Assembly (NCBI GenBank): GCA_021323735.1
Contig: JAJPKM010000021.1
Location: 186,001 to 250,000, forward strand
Length of the DNA: 64,000 bases
Origin: Gammaproteobacteria bacterium
GTDB lineage: Bacteria; Pseudomonadota; Gammaproteobacteria; Steroidobacterales; Steroidobacteraceae
Reading direction: 5' to 3'
Below, piece after piece: positions 19,100-29,638 of the stretch (the first letter of the stretch is position 1; each line of letters begins with the position of its first letter). The notes below the pieces were generated by a model, which was not told where the DNA came from, did not search any database, and was given only the letters and a program-made list of their open reading frames with translations. Position numbers and translations under genes: made by a program.

Positions 19100-20476
19100 A
19101 TGCACACCTCTTTCACCGACGCCCTGTCGCCCCTAGATGGCCGCTATGCCGGCAAGCTCGCCGAGGTACGGCACATCTTCAGCGAAGCGGGCCTCATGCG
19201 CGAACGCGTGCGCGTCGAGTGCACATGGCTTCTCGCCCTTGCCGCCGGACCCGCCGAGCAGGCGCTGCGCGAACTGCCGGACGCCGCCAGGCAGCTGCTG
19301 GTGGAGCTTTCCCAAGATCCGCGCCGGGCCGATGTTGCGGCCATCAAGCAGATCGAGACGCGTACCAACCACGATGTCAAAGCCGTCGAAATTTGGTTGC
19401 GCAACGAACTGAGCTCGCGCGGTGCGAGTGCCGCCGCGCTCGAGTGGACGCACTTCGCCTGCACCTCCGAAGACATCAACAACTTAAGCTATGCGCTGAT
19501 GCTCAAAAACGCCCGCGCGACGCTGCTCGAGCCGATGCTGGCGGATCTGGGCTCGAAGATCGACGCACTGGCGGCCCGGCACGCCGCCGTCGGCATGCTG
19601 GCACGCACTCATGGCCAGACCGCCTCGCCCACCACGGTGGGGAAAGAGCTCGCCAATGTCGCCGCAAGGCTCGAGGCTCAGCGTGCGGGCCTTGCCCGAG
19701 TGGCGATTCTGGGAAAGATGAACGGAGCGGTGGGCAATTTCAACGCACACGTGGCCGCGTTGCCGCGCGTCGATTGGCCGGCCTTCAGCGCCGCCTTCGT
19801 CGAATCGCTGGGACTTTCGTCCAATGCCTACACCACGCAGATCGAACCTCATGATTGGATTGCCGAATACTGCCATGCGCTGATGCGCGCAAACACGGTG
19901 CTGCTGGATTTTTCGCGCGACATGTGGAGCTATATTTCGCTGGGCTATTTCAAGCAGCGCGCCATTGAAGGCGAGGTGGGTTCATCGACCATGCCGCACA
20001 AGGTCAATCCCATCGATTTTGAAAACGCCGAGGGCAATTTCGGATTGGCGAATGCGTTACTCGGGCACTTCGCCGACAAGCTACCGGTGTCGCGGCTGCA
20101 GCGCGATCTGACCGATTCGACCGTCATGCGCAATCTCGGCGTGGCCGTCGGACACGCCGTGCTGAGCTTCAAGTCGCTGAGCGTGGGGCTGTCGAAAATC
20201 GACCTTGACGGCAAGCGCGTGGCCGAAGATTTGGACCGCGCCTGGGAGGTATTGGGCGAAGCGGTACAAACGGTGATGCGCGCCCATGGCATCCCCGATG
20301 CCTACGATAAGCTAAAGATCTTCTCCCGGGGCCGACCCGTGGACGAATCCGCCTTGCGCGAATTCATTGCTTCCCTCACCCTGCCTCCTGAGGACAAGGC
20401 GCGCTTGCTGGAGCTGACGCCCGGAGCCTACGTCGGTCTGGCGCCCCGCTTGGCGCTGCGCGGACGCCGCCCCTGA
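19100..20476 (+). CDS. purB: Adenylosuccinate lyase
   Basis: PurB cleaves SAICAR and adenylosuccinate to release fumarate in purine synthesis. From the ATG at 19100 the protein is 458 residues, matching the E. coli enzyme (456); the open frame back to 19019 would run into the promoter region. The N-terminal LSPLDGRYAGK, the TRTNHDVKAVE motif near residue 88, the GRTHGQTASPTT-type motif (here ARTHGQTASPTT) and the catalytic loop SSTMPHKVNP at about 295-304 are typical. It faces away from fumC; the link is suggestive because PurB makes fumarate and FumC consumes it. Confidence 0.97.
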   Translation: MHTSFTDALSPLDGRYAGKLAEVRHIFSEAGLMRERVRVECTWLLALAAGPAEQALRELPDAARQLLVELSQDPRRADVAAIKQIETRTNHDVKAVEIWLRNELSSRGASAAALEWTHFACTSEDINNLSYALMLKNARATLLEPMLADLGSKIDALAARHAAVGMLARTHGQTASPTTVGKELANVAARLEAQRAGLARVAILGKMNGAVGNFNAHVAALPRVDWPAFSAAFVESLGLSSNAYTTQIEPHDWIAEYCHALMRANTVLLDFSRDMWSYISLGYFKQRAIEGEVGSSTMPHKVNPIDFENAEGNFGLANALLGHFADKLPVSRLQRDLTDSTVMRNLGVAVGHAVLSFKSLSVGLSKIDLDGKRVAEDLDRAWEVLGEAVQTVMRAHGIPDAYDKLKIFSRGRPVDESALREFIASLTLPPEDKARLLELTPGAYVGLAPRLALRGRRP

Positions 20477-20639
20477 GTCCCGTATGACGTTTTCCGCGTG
20501 TCGCGTTTGCGATAGGGGAACGGATGGTACGGTAAGGCGGGTTTTTCAGGCTTATGCGAAACGTGACGCAGTTGGCACGGCATCCTTTGGGCCAAACGGT
20601 ACTATCGAGTTCAAAGTACGCGGGGTCAAAGTCAAGCAT

Positions 20640-21197
20640 ATGGCGGGTAATACGGAAGAACGCTCGAAACCGGTGGCGCGCAAGATCCTTGCGCCCGGCA
20701 GCGATGCTTCCATGGGATCGGGCACCCGCACGATCTTGAGCACGATGCCCGAAGTGCGCGACGCCAGTCTCAAAGTGGCCAAATCCGCGCAGCGCCTGCT
20801 GTCGATTTTCACTCAGGATTTGGAGCCCTCGGTGTACGGCGAGGAGCCCTTTCTCGAGGCCATCAAACGCCTGGTGTTGGCGCGCTCCTATGCCAAAGTC
20901 AGGGTACTGCTCGCCGACCCGTCGCGCGCCATGGTGGACAACAATCGCTTTCTCGCGCTGGCACGCCGGCTGACCAGCTGCATCGATCTTCGCGCGATGA
21001 GTCCGGAATATCCGGCCAGCGCTGGGGCGTTCATCATTGCGGATGACAAGGCGCTGGTGTACCGATTGCAGGCCGACCGCTGGGACGGCATTTCGGACAT
21101 GAACGATCCGGCCGTGGTGCGCCGCTACCTGAACTTCTTTGACGAAGTCTGGCAGACGAGCATGCAAGAATCGCAAATGCGGCAAATGCTCATGTAA
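20640..21197 (+). CDS. Conserved hypothetical protein between purB and mnmA
   Basis: From the ATG at 20640 this is a 185-residue soluble protein; the frame is also open back to 20484, but those residues look unlike the rest. The core (about residues 60-170) alternates hydrophobic strands with charged helices: LVLARSYAKVRVLLADP, then FLALARRL, SAGAFIIADDKALVYR and VVRRYLNFFDEVWQTS. The pattern recalls the C-terminal half of phospholipase D-like folds (and a small proteobacterial family sometimes named DUF7931), but I see no HKD motif, so it would be non-catalytic. It probably shares transcription with purB. The function is unknown. Confidence 0.6.
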   Translation: MAGNTEERSKPVARKILAPGSDASMGSGTRTILSTMPEVRDASLKVAKSAQRLLSIFTQDLEPSVYGEEPFLEAIKRLVLARSYAKVRVLLADPSRAMVDNNRFLALARRLTSCIDLRAMSPEYPASAGAFIIADDKALVYRLQADRWDGISDMNDPAVVRRYLNFFDEVWQTSMQESQMRQMLM

Positions 21198-21221
21198 ATC
21201 TTCGTCTTCCGGCATTGCCCG

Positions 21222-21227
21222 TATAAT
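21222..21227 (+). promoter_or_regulatory. Consensus -10 box seven bases before the mnmA ATG
   Basis: TATAAT at 21222-21227 is a perfect -10 box. A start seven bases downstream falls on the A of the mnmA ATG (21234), so the message may be leaderless; there is also no Shine-Dalgarno sequence before mnmA. The -35 region is weak. Confidence 0.5.
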
Positions 21228-21233
21228 GGGCGG

Positions 21234-22403
21234 ATGCAGAAGATCCTGCCCGATCCTTCCTCAGGCGATACCGTGATCGTCGGCATGTCCGGCGGCGTCG
21301 ACTCGGCCGTTGCCGCGTTGTTGTTGCGCGATGCCGGCTACTCGGTGCAGGGCCTGTTCATGTCCAACTGGGAGGACGATGACGGCTACTGCACCACCGC
21401 CGCCGACTTCCAAGACGCGCGCCGGGTTTGCGAGACGCTGGGAATAGCCCTGCATCGCGTAAGTTTCGCCGCTGAGTATCGCGCTCGGGTCTTCGGCAAT
21501 TTCCTCCGGGAATATGCGGCGGGCCGCACCCCGAATCCCGATGTTCTGTGCAATCGCGAGATCAAATTCGGCGTCTGCCTGGATTACATGCAGCGTTTGG
21601 GTGCGGCGTGGATTGCAACCGGCCACTATGCGCAGATTCGCCGCACCGCCGGCTATCCTGAATTGCTGAAGGCCGCGGACGGCGCCAAGGATCAGAGTTA
21701 TTTCCTGCACAGCCTCGCGGCTCCAGCCCTGTCTAAGACGCTCTTTCCCATTGGCGGGCTGCACAAGGCGCAGGTGCGCGGGATGGCACATGCGGCCGGC
21801 CTGCCGGTGTTCGACAAACCAGACAGCACCGGCATCTGCTTCATCGGCGAGCGGCCGTTCCAGGAGTTCTTGAGCCGCTATCTGCACACCGCACCCGGTC
21901 CGATCGAGACGGCCGAGGGCATGGTCGTCGGCGAACATCGCGGGCTCGCCCTGTACACCCTGGGGCAGCGCTCGGGACTTCGGGTCGGCGGTCGCATCGG
22001 CGCCGCGGCCGCACCGTGGTACGTGGCGGACAAAATCATGGCGCGCAACGCGCTCGTCGTGGTCCAGGACCAGGATCATCCCCTGCTGCAATCGGACTCT
22101 TTCGACGCGGAACAGATGCATTGGATCGATCCCGCTGACGCAGATGCGCCGGCCGACTGCATGGTGAAGACGCGTTATCGCCAGGCTGACATGCCCTGCG
22201 CCATCCGCTTGGGCGACGCGGGGCGCTGGCGCGTGACATTGAAGCGTCCGGCGCGCGCGGTCACACCGGGTCAGTATGCCGTGTTCTATCGCGGCGAGCG
22301 CTGCTTGGGCGGCGGCGTCATAGCGCGGCGCTTCAATGCGCAGCTCGCGCCCGGCGCGCACAGAATCACTTATAATTCTCCTATTTCCGCGGAGGGATCA
22401 TGA
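21234..22403 (+). CDS. mnmA: tRNA 2-thiouridylase MnmA
   Basis: MnmA thiolates U34 of tRNA-Lys, -Glu and -Gln, using sulphur from IscS via the Tus relay and ATP. The 389-residue protein has the PP-loop SGGVDS (19-24), the catalytic Cys106 in [12 protein letters not shown], and the second active-site Cys202 in [10 protein letters not shown]. The TGHYAQI motif is at 129-135. The start is preceded by a perfect -10 box and no ribosome binding site, suggesting leaderless initiation. The stop overlaps the acnA ATG by four bases (22400-22403), and the acnA promoter appears to lie in the last codons of mnmA. Confidence 0.97.
   Translation: MQKILPDPSSGDTVIVGMSGGVDSAVAALLLRDAGYSVQGLFMSNWEDDDGYCTTAADFQDARRVCETLGIALHRVSFAAEYRARVFGNFLREYAAGRTPNPDVLCNREIKFGVCLDYMQRLGAAWIATGHYAQIRRTAGYPELLKAADGAKDQSYFLHSLAAPALSKTLFPIGGLHKAQVRGMAHAAGLPVFDKPDSTGICFIGERPFQEFLSRYLHTAPGPIETAEGMVVGEHRGLALYTLGQRSGLRVGGRIGAAAAPWYVADKIMARNALVVVQDQDHPLLQSDSFDAEQMHWIDPADADAPADCMVKTRYRQADMPCAIRLGDAGRWRVTLKRPARAVTPGQYAVFYRGERCLGGGVIARRFNAQLAPGAHRITYNSPISAEGS
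22371..22400 (+). promoter_or_regulatory. Likely acnA promoter and strong ribosome binding site
   Basis: TATAAT at 22371-22376 lies inside the last codons of mnmA. It is followed by a strong Shine-Dalgarno GGAGGG at 22391-22396, three bases before the acnA ATG at 22400. This would allow acnA to be transcribed apart from mnmA. The -35 region is not obvious. Confidence 0.5.
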
Positions 22404-25102
22404 CGGACAGCTTCAAGGCACGAACCACGCTCAACGTGGGCTCACGGCAATACGACATCCTGAGTCTCGCGGCGCTCAAGGGGCGCAACGTCGAGCGCCT
22501 GCCCTTCTCCTTGAAAGTGCTCCTGGAAAATCTGCTGCGATTCGAGGATGGAGTCAACGTCACCCAGGATGATATCGAGGCTCTGCTCAAGTGGGATCCG
22601 AAGGCTGCGCCCAGCCATGAAATTGCCTTTACACCGGCGCGCGTCATCATGCAGGATTTCACGGGAGTCCCCTGCATCGTCGATCTGGCCGCGATGCGCG
22701 AGGCCATCGTCAAACTCGGCGGCGACCCGCAGAAGGTCAACCCGCTGGCGCCCGCCGAATTGGTCATCGACCACTCGGTTCAAGTCGACGAATATGGCGC
22801 CGCCGATTCCTTGCGGCACAACAATGAGATCGAGTTCCAGCGCAACGGTGAGCGCTACATGTTCCTGCGCTGGGGACAGACGGCATTCAGTAACTTCAAG
22901 GTCGTTCCGCCCAACACCGGCATCGTGCACCAGGTCAACATCGAACGGCTGGCCCGGGTCATTTTCGCCGACGACGCCGGCGGCAAGACGACCGCCTATC
23001 CGGACACGCTGGTGGGTACGGACTCGCATACCACCATGGTGAACGGCCTGGGCGTCTTGGGCTGGGGCGTGGGAGGGATCGAAGCGGAAGCGGCCATGCT
23101 GGGTCAGCCGGTGACGATGCTCATTCCGCAGGTGATCGGCTTCAAACTCTCCGGCGTGCTGCCGCCGGGAACGACCGCAACCGACCTGGTGCTCAGCGTC
23201 ACCGAAATCCTGCGCAAGAAAGGCGTGGTGGACAAGTTCGTCGAGTTCTTCGGCGACGGCCTCAAAGGCCTACCGCTCGCCGATCGCGCCACCATCGCGA
23301 ACATGTCGCCCGAGTTCGGTTCGACTTGCGCAATTTTTCCGATCGATGGGGAAACCATTCGCTACCTGGAACTGACCGGCCGGCCCGCCGAGCAGATCGC
23401 GCTGGTCGAGGCCTATGCCAAGGCACAGGGACTGTGGCGCATCGACGGTGCACCGGCCGCCGACTACACCGACGTCGTGGAACTGGATCTGTCCACGGTG
23501 GAGCCGTCGCTCGCCGGACCGAAGCGCCCCCAAGACCGCGTCCCGTTGCGCAACGCCAAGAGCGTGTATCGGAACAGCGTCAAAAAGATGGCCGAGGAAC
23601 GGGCGCAGAAGAATCCTAACGCTACCGGCAATGCGGCAATCCAAGTAGGCACGGAAAACTTCGAGGTGAAGGACGGCGCGGTGCTGATCGCGGCCATCAC
23701 CAGCTGTACCAACACCTCGAATCCCGCGGTGCTGGTGGCCGCCGGGCTGCTGGCACGCAACGCCGTCGAGAAAGGCCTCTCCTCCAAACCCTGGGTCAAA
23801 ACCTCGCTGGCGCCGGGTTCGCGTGTGGTGACGGATTACTTGACCAAGGCAGGCCTGCTGCACGACTTGGAGCGGCTCGGGTTCTACACCGTGGGCTACG
23901 GCTGCACGACTTGCATCGGAAACTCCGGGCCCTTGAAGCCGGAGATCTCCGACGCGGTGAGAAGCGCCGATGTGATCGCATGTTCGGTGCTGTCCGGCAA
24001 TCGCAACTTCGAGGGACGGGTGCATCCGGAAATCAAGATGAATTTTCTCGCCTCGCCGCCGCTGGTGGTAGCCTATGCCCTGGCGGGTAGCTTAGACATA
24101 GACATCACCACCGAGCCCCTGGGGAAGTCCAAGGACGGCAAGCCTGTCTATCTCAAGGACATCTGGCCGAGCGCCAAGGACGTTGCAGCCGCCGTCGGCT
24201 CGTCGGTCGATTCCGCCATGTTCAAGAAGGGCTATGCCAATGTATTTGCCGGCGATGCCAACTGGGCGGCGATCAAGACGCCGGCCGGAAAGATTTATGC
24301 CTGGGACGGAAAATCCACCTATGTGAAGAATCCGCCTTATTTCGACGGCATGACCATGACGCCGGCGCCGGTGAGCGACATCAAGGGCGCGCGTGCGCTG
24401 GCCGTGCTCGGCGATTCGGTCACCACCGATCACATCTCACCGGCCGGCAACATTTCAAAGTCCAGCCCAGCGGCGAAGTACCTGGTGTCGCAAGGCGTGC
24501 AGGCGGCGGACTTCAATTCCTATGGGGCGCGCCGCGGCAATCATGAGGTCATGATGCGCGGCACATTCGCCAATATCCGGTTGCGCAATCTGCTGCTGCC
24601 CGGCACCGAGGGCGGCGTGACGCTGCACATTCCCAGCGGCGAGCAAATGTCCATATTCGACGCCTCGGTCAAATACAAGGCTGCCAATACCCCTCTGGTG
24701 ATCCTCGCCGGCAAGGAGTACGGCACCGGCAGCTCGCGCGATTGGGCCGCCAAGGGCACGATGCTGCTCGGCGTGAAGGCGGTGATCGCAGAGAGCTTCG
24801 AGCGCATCCATCGCTCGAATCTGATCGGCATGGGCGTTCTGCCGCTGCAGTTCAAGGACGGACAGAGCGCGCAAAGCCTCAAGCTCACGGGCCGCGAGAC
24901 CTTCGAAATCGCCGGGCTGAATCGCGGCGCGGCGAAGTTCGTGACCGTCATCGCCAAATCCGATGACGGCACGCGGACGCTAACCACGCAATTCGAGGCC
25001 CGCCTGCGCATCGATACCCCGAAGGAACTCGACTACTACCAACACGGCGGCATTCTGCAATACGTATTGCGGCAACTCGCAGCGACCACCAAGGCAGCAT
25101 AA
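22400..25102 (+). CDS. acnA: Aconitate hydratase A
   Basis: This 900-residue TCA-cycle enzyme interconverts citrate and isocitrate with a 4Fe-4S cluster. The length and N-terminus ([18 protein letters not shown]) are of the AcnA/IRP1 type rather than AcnB. The cluster ligands are Cys436 (TSCTNTSNP), Cys502 and Cys505 (GCTTCIGN). The swivel domain with [10 protein letters not shown] and the SSRDWAAKG motif is at the C-terminal end. AcnA is typically the stable, stress-phase aconitase and can bind RNA as an apo-protein. Its start overlaps the mnmA stop and has its own promoter-like sequence. Confidence 0.97.
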   Translation: MTDSFKARTTLNVGSRQYDILSLAALKGRNVERLPFSLKVLLENLLRFEDGVNVTQDDIEALLKWDPKAAPSHEIAFTPARVIMQDFTGVPCIVDLAAMREAIVKLGGDPQKVNPLAPAELVIDHSVQVDEYGAADSLRHNNEIEFQRNGERYMFLRWGQTAFSNFKVVPPNTGIVHQVNIERLARVIFADDAGGKTTAYPDTLVGTDSHTTMVNGLGVLGWGVGGIEAEAAMLGQPVTMLIPQVIGFKLSGVLPPGTTATDLVLSVTEILRKKGVVDKFVEFFGDGLKGLPLADRATIANMSPEFGSTCAIFPIDGETIRYLELTGRPAEQIALVEAYAKAQGLWRIDGAPAADYTDVVELDLSTVEPSLAGPKRPQDRVPLRNAKSVYRNSVKKMAEERAQKNPNATGNAAIQVGTENFEVKDGAVLIAAITSCTNTSNPAVLVAAGLLARNAVEKGLSSKPWVKTSLAPGSRVVTDYLTKAGLLHDLERLGFYTVGYGCTTCIGNSGPLKPEISDAVRSADVIACSVLSGNRNFEGRVHPEIKMNFLASPPLVVAYALAGSLDIDITTEPLGKSKDGKPVYLKDIWPSAKDVAAAVGSSVDSAMFKKGYANVFAGDANWAAIKTPAGKIYAWDGKSTYVKNPPYFDGMTMTPAPVSDIKGARALAVLGDSVTTDHISPAGNISKSSPAAKYLVSQGVQAADFNSYGARRGNHEVMMRGTFANIRLRNLLLPGTEGGVTLHIPSGEQMSIFDASVKYKAANTPLVILAGKEYGTGSSRDWAAKGTMLLGVKAVIAESFERIHRSNLIGMGVLPLQFKDGQSAQSLKLTGRETFEIAGLNRGAAKFVTVIAKSDDGTRTLTTQFEARLRIDTPKELDYYQHGGILQYVLRQLAATTKAA

Positions 25103-25105
25103 ATC

Positions 25106-25624
25106 ATGACTTTGACGATGCATCAAGCAACCGTATTACCCTGCAGCCGGGCCTTGAACAGCTTGGCCGCGATTCTCGACAAGGCAGTCGCCTACGCGCA
25201 GGCGCGAAAGATCGATCCTGCGGTATTGCTCCAAACCCGGCTGGTTCCCGACATGCTGCCCTTGAGCTCGCAAATATTTATTGCGAACGATATTGCCGGG
25301 GGCGGCGCGGCGCGACTCGCCGACGTGGAGGTACCTACCTTCGATGGCAAGGACAAGAGTTTGCCGGAATTGATCGCCAATACCCGCCGTACGGTTGCGT
25401 ATCTGGGCTCATTGAAACCGCAGCAGTTCGAGGGCGCCGAAGACAGAACGATCAACTGGCAAACCCGCAGTGCCAGCAAGAGCATGCAGGGCATGCCCTA
25501 TCTGCTCACCCATGTGCTACCCAACGTGTATTTCCACGTCACCACCGCCTACGACATTCTCCGGCAGGCAGGCCTGGAAATCGGCAAGCAGGACTACCTG
25601 GGCACTGTGAATTCGAGCGGTTAG
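25106..25624 (+). CDS. DUF1993 family protein
   Basis: The 172-residue protein begins three bases after acnA and so belongs to its transcript. Its pattern (helical start LNSLAAILDKAVAYAQARKID, then LVPDMLPLSSQI, and ASKSMQGMPYLLTHVLPNVYFHVTTAYDILRQAGLEIGKQDYLG at the end) matches the DUF1993 family, which is predicted to adopt the DinB-like four-helix fold. No activity is known for the family. It converges with the M16 peptidase genes; only 18 bases separate the stops. Confidence 0.8.
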   Translation: MTLTMHQATVLPCSRALNSLAAILDKAVAYAQARKIDPAVLLQTRLVPDMLPLSSQIFIANDIAGGGAARLADVEVPTFDGKDKSLPELIANTRRTVAYLGSLKPQQFEGAEDRTINWQTRSASKSMQGMPYLLTHVLPNVYFHVTTAYDILRQAGLEIGKQDYLGTVNSSG

Positions 25625-25642
25625 CCTGTCGCGAAGGGTCAC

Positions 25643-26971
25643 TCAGGGCGGTGCTTTGGCGCTCGCTGCGACGCTGCCGGCTTCCACCAATACCATGGCG
25701 CCGGGATTCAGATGCGCCTTGATGGCGGCATTGACTTGTTCGCGGGTGAGCGCCTTCACCGCCTTGGGATAGGCGTCCAGCCACGTGGGGTCGAAGCCCC
25801 TCTGGGTGTTGACCAGAATGGTCTCGGCCAGCCCTAGGGTGGTCGACATACCGACGAAGTAGCTGCCGACGGCGCCCTGCTTTCGCGTCGCCAATTCTTG
25901 CTCGGTCACGCCATCGCTCCACCATTTGCCGACTTCGCGGCGCGTCGACTCCACCCCCTTGGACAGCAGCGCCGGCGCGAAGGAGGCGGAAATCTCCCAA
26001 ACGCCGTCGACGATGCTGTCATCGGCCACGGTGGCGCCGATGTTGTAGGTCAGGCCCTCCTTGTCGCGCACCGTACCCATCAGCCTTCCGGTAAATCCAC
26101 GGCCGAGAATCGCCGTGCCGACCCGCAGCGCCAGCGTATCGGGGTCGCTGTAGCGAAGTCCCGTCGCCTGGCCGAGCAGCACCGAGACGCTGGGCTTGTC
26201 CGCCAGCGGCACGGTTGCCTCGCTCGCGGCAGCGGCGATGGCAGGTTTGGCAGGCCGGATGTAGTCCTGGCCGCCGCTCCATCCCGCAAACGCCTTGCTC
26301 ATCTCGGATTGCGTATCGGCATCGGAAACATCGCCGACCACCACCAAGGTCATATGCGCCGGACCGTAGTATTTCGCTTGGAAATTACGGATCTCCTCGA
26401 TGCTGGCCAGGCGCGCCGCGGCGAGGTATTCATTCAACGTATGCGGATGATTGGGGTGACCCGCGGGAAATACCGCGCGATTGAACGCCTCGGTGGCGCG
26501 AGCCCCGGTATTCTGCGCGGAGGCCTCCAACTCGCCGATGAATTGCTGCTTCGCCTTGTTGAACTCCGTAACCTGTAGCGCCGGTGTGCGCAGCTCCGCT
26601 GCGATCGTTTCTATGATCAGCGGCAAGTCCTTCCGCAGACACTTGGCGCGGATCTCCAGAGACTGCACGCCCACGGTGAAGCTGATCTCCGCGCCGACGT
26701 TGTCCAATTTATCGGCAATCGCAAACTTGTCGAGTGCCTTGGTGCCGCGATCGAGCATCATGCCGGACAGCGTGGGAACGGCAATGTTGCCGGGCTCCGC
26801 CATGGCATCGCCCGCAGGCAGTACCCCCAGTAGGATGACCACGTCCTTGACGTTGGTGCGGTATGTGATCAGATCGATGCCATTGATCTTCGAGCGCTGC
26901 GCCTGATCCGCCATATTCGCCGCGGCGGTACTGCCTATCAACAGCAGCGCCATCATGGAAAGTCGAATCAC
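25643..26971 (-). CDS. M16 family peptidase, non-catalytic subunit
   Basis: From the GTG at 26971 this is a 442-residue exported protein with a short signal sequence (MMALLLIGSTAAANM). It has the two-lobed M16 architecture, but the first lobe lacks the HxxEH zinc site (the segment reads LSGMMLDRGTKALDKFAIADKL). It retains the C-lobe RDKEGLTYNIGA loop with the Arg and Tyr used for substrate binding. In bacterial M16B heterodimers one subunit holds the zinc and the other this R/Y pair. The start overlaps the stop of the catalytic partner by four bases (GTGA, 26968-26971), so both should be made in equal amounts and act in the periplasm. Confidence 0.85.
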   Translation of the reverse strand: MIRLSMMALLLIGSTAAANMADQAQRSKINGIDLITYRTNVKDVVILLGVLPAGDAMAEPGNIAVPTLSGMMLDRGTKALDKFAIADKLDNVGAEISFTVGVQSLEIRAKCLRKDLPLIIETIAAELRTPALQVTEFNKAKQQFIGELEASAQNTGARATEAFNRAVFPAGHPNHPHTLNEYLAAARLASIEEIRNFQAKYYGPAHMTLVVVGDVSDADTQSEMSKAFAGWSGGQDYIRPAKPAIAAAASEATVPLADKPSVSVLLGQATGLRYSDPDTLALRVGTAILGRGFTGRLMGTVRDKEGLTYNIGATVADDSIVDGVWEISASFAPALLSKGVESTRREVGKWWSDGVTEQELATRKQGAVGSYFVGMSTTLGLAETILVNTQRGFDPTWLDAYPKAVKALTREQVNAAIKAHLNPGAMVLVEAGSVAASAKAPP

Positions 26972-28416
26972 GAGCCCTTCTCCGTTTTGGACGCCACGGG
27001 CACGAACCAGCCGGTCGTACTTTGATCCGCGACGAAATATTGCCTGGCCACGCGCTGCACGTCCGCGGGGGTGACTTGCTGCACCTTTTGCGGAAAGGTC
27101 ACATACAGCGTCCAATCGCCGACGCCGATCCATTCGCTGATTTCGCTGGCCACCGCGGCCGTCCCATCGCGCTTATAGGCATCTTCGGCGATGTATTGCT
27201 GCTTCACGGTGGCCACTTCGGCCGGCGTGACGCCGCTGGTCTTGATCTTGTTGATTTCCGCCAGCAGCGCCTTCTCCACCTCATCGTGGCTCGCCCCGGG
27301 GGTCAACGCCGCGAACAAGGTATGCAGCGACAGGTCGTGATGCAGATCCGTACCGGCACCGGCACTCAATGCCAACCCTTGATCCACCAGGGCACGGTAC
27401 AGGCGCGCGTTCTTACCCGAACTCAAGATGGCATCGAGCATCTCCAGAGGTGCCTGGTCGGCATCTCTGCCGTTCGGCACCTTGTGCGCGACGATGATGG
27501 TGCCGAGTTCCCCGGGACGCTTGACCACCACGCGCCGCTCACCGCTCTGCACCGGCTCCTCCGTGTAGACCGTCGGAATGGGCGCGGGCGAACGAGGATA
27601 CACCCCGTAGTACTTCCTGATCAGCGCCAAAACCGGCTCGGTCTCGATGTCGCCCACGACCGTGACCGTGGCATTGTTCGGCCAATAAAATGTGTCGTAG
27701 AACTCGCGCAATTTGGCAATGGGCACGTGCTCGATATCGCTCTTCCATCCAATCGTCGGATGGTGATAGGGCAAGGCCACGTAGGCTGCCGCGCTCACCT
27801 CCTCCAACAGCACATTTTCCGGATCGTTCTTGCCGCGCTCGTACTCATTGCGCACCACGGTCATTTCGGATTGCCGGTCCGCATCGTGCAACCAGAGGTG
27901 GCGCATGCGGTCCGCTTCGATGGCAATATAACTCTCCAGGCTCTCGCGGCCGATCGTCGCAAAGTAGTTGGTGCGATCGAAGGATGTGCTGGCGTTGAAC
28001 TGCCCACCGACGCGCTCGAGCAATTGCTTGATACTGTTGCCCTTCGGATCATTGAACGCCTCGCTGCCCTTGAACATCATATGCTCGAGGATGTGCGTGG
28101 CCCCGGTGGTACCGGTCACCTCGTTGCGCGATCCAACCTGGTAGGTGACTTCGAACGTAACGACGGGCGCGGAATGATCCGGTACCAGAAGCACGGTCAA
28201 CCCGTTGCTATCGAGCCGGTACTCGTCGATACCGCCCAAAGATTTGACGTGCGAAAAACCGGCGCCGGGCGAACTCTGAGCGGCTGCGGAAGCGGGCGGC
28301 GGCGCCTGTTGAACTGCGGCAGCCCCCTTGAGGGGCGCGGCTTGAATGGCTGCGGCCAGGAGACAGCCCACACCAGCCCAAACCAGGCACGAATTGTCAA
28401 TGCCGATCTCGCGCAT
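26968..28416 (-). CDS. M16 family zinc peptidase, catalytic subunit
   Basis: This 482-residue exported insulinase-family peptidase has the inverted zinc motif HILEH (His108, Glu111, His112) and the downstream acidic ligand region (ERGKNDPENVLLEEV). An N-terminal hydrophobic stretch (about residues 11-27) acts as signal or anchor and is followed by an Ala/Pro/Gln linker. It pairs with the coupled non-catalytic subunit downstream. Related pairs degrade peptides in the periplasm; PqqL/FusC types cut imported ferredoxins, but no TonB receptor is nearby to support that here. Confidence 0.9.
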   Translation of the reverse strand: MREIGIDNSCLVWAGVGCLLAAAIQAAPLKGAAAVQQAPPPASAAAQSSPGAGFSHVKSLGGIDEYRLDSNGLTVLLVPDHSAPVVTFEVTYQVGSRNEVTGTTGATHILEHMMFKGSEAFNDPKGNSIKQLLERVGGQFNASTSFDRTNYFATIGRESLESYIAIEADRMRHLWLHDADRQSEMTVVRNEYERGKNDPENVLLEEVSAAAYVALPYHHPTIGWKSDIEHVPIAKLREFYDTFYWPNNATVTVVGDIETEPVLALIRKYYGVYPRSPAPIPTVYTEEPVQSGERRVVVKRPGELGTIIVAHKVPNGRDADQAPLEMLDAILSSGKNARLYRALVDQGLALSAGAGTDLHHDLSLHTLFAALTPGASHDEVEKALLAEINKIKTSGVTPAEVATVKQQYIAEDAYKRDGTAAVASEISEWIGVGDWTLYVTFPQKVQQVTPADVQRVARQYFVADQSTTGWFVPVASKTEKGS

Positions 28417-28473
28417 GCTCTCTCCAACCCTTGCGGAAATCGGTAATTCTAGTGCTTTCCTGCGTGCGAGTGG

Positions 28474-29439
28474 CTACATTCGCGCGGCCAGCGTGGTCAA
28501 TCCCAGCGCCGCGCGCAGAAAAGGCACGGGAATGTTCAACCAGCGCGCGATCTCGACTACCGCCCCGAGCTGCGGCTGCAGTTCCAAAGTGCGGCCGGCC
28601 TCCATATCCGCGAGCATCGAAGTCTTGAAATCGCCCAGCCGCTGCGTCACCGCGATGCGCTCCTCCGCCGACATGTCGATCTCGAGGTGCAGCCGTTCTG
28701 CACAGCGCTGCATCTCCTGCATCATGTGAATGCACAGCTCGCGCACCTCGGCATTGGCGAGCATCTTTCCCGTACCGCAGCGGGTCAGCGCACTTAAAGG
28801 GTTCATGGTCATGTTGCCCCAGAGCTTGGTCCACACGTCGCGCCGAATGCCATCCGACGCATGAGTGTTGATGCCGCCTGCCCGCAGCACGCTCACCACG
28901 GATTCAACCCGTGCCGAGAGCGTTCCGCGCGGTTCGCCCAGGATGATTCGATCGGCGGCCACGACTTGGACATCCGCCGGCGCAACGACACGTACCGAGG
29001 CATGTACCACGGATCCAAGCGTGCGTTCGCGCGGGAAGGTCCGCTCCTGCGACCCATCAGGATCCACGGACCGAAGGCATCGATTGGACAGCGGTCCCCC
29101 AAAGTCATGGAAGAACCACCAGGGAATGCCGTTGGTGCCGCTGATCACCACCGTCGAGGGGCCGATGAGGGAACTCAAGTCCGGCGCGAGCTGCGGCAGC
29201 AGGTGAGCTTTGACGGCGAGAAACACATAGTCATGCACGCCAAGCTCGGCGGCAGAGCCCGCGCGCGGACGGCTGGTGCGGCTCACGGCGCCATGGGTGA
29301 CGCGCATTCCTGAGGCGCGCAAGATATCGAGCGTGGCACCCCTCGCAAGCATGGACACCGGCCAGCCTGCACGGTCGAAGGCATCGCCTATCCACACGCC
29401 GATTGCGCCTGCCCCCACGATGGCCACGGATGCACTCAT
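28474..29439 (-). CDS. Ketopantoate reductase family (PanE/ApbA-like)
   Basis: The 321-residue protein has the Rossmann motif GAGAIG (9-14) and the C-terminal helical domain with VWTKLWGNMTMNPLSALT, where the Lys and Asn match the PanE active site. PanE reduces 2-dehydropantoate with NADPH in pantothenate synthesis. Many genomes carry several homologues with other 2-oxo-acid substrates, and this one is not with panBC. The GPSTVVISGTNGIPWWFF segment is typical of this broader group. A role in CoA synthesis is possible, not shown. Confidence 0.8.
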   Translation of the reverse strand: MSASVAIVGAGAIGVWIGDAFDRAGWPVSMLARGATLDILRASGMRVTHGAVSRTSRPRAGSAAELGVHDYVFLAVKAHLLPQLAPDLSSLIGPSTVVISGTNGIPWWFFHDFGGPLSNRCLRSVDPDGSQERTFPRERTLGSVVHASVRVVAPADVQVVAADRIILGEPRGTLSARVESVVSVLRAGGINTHASDGIRRDVWTKLWGNMTMNPLSALTRCGTGKMLANAEVRELCIHMMQEMQRCAERLHLEIDMSAEERIAVTQRLGDFKTSMLADMEAGRTLELQPQLGAVVEIARWLNIPVPFLRAALGLTTLAARM

Positions 29440-29638
29440 CGCGGCGACAATTCCGGCGGCGACAACACCGGCGAACTCATGAATGAGCCCATCCTCGACG
29501 GACCGATATAGACTAGCTGGGACAAGAGCGCCGAATTCATGCCGTCATATCCAATCGAGATAATATTTATATGCAATTGTTTTTAAAGGTAATTATCTGA
29601 ATAAAAAAAAGACAACCGGCGGGGCCTCGACGCCCTGG

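Noticed and set aside
27022-28446. 474-codon plus-strand frame opposite the M16 peptidase
   Set aside because: Shadow frame; the opposite strand has HxxEH and full family similarity.
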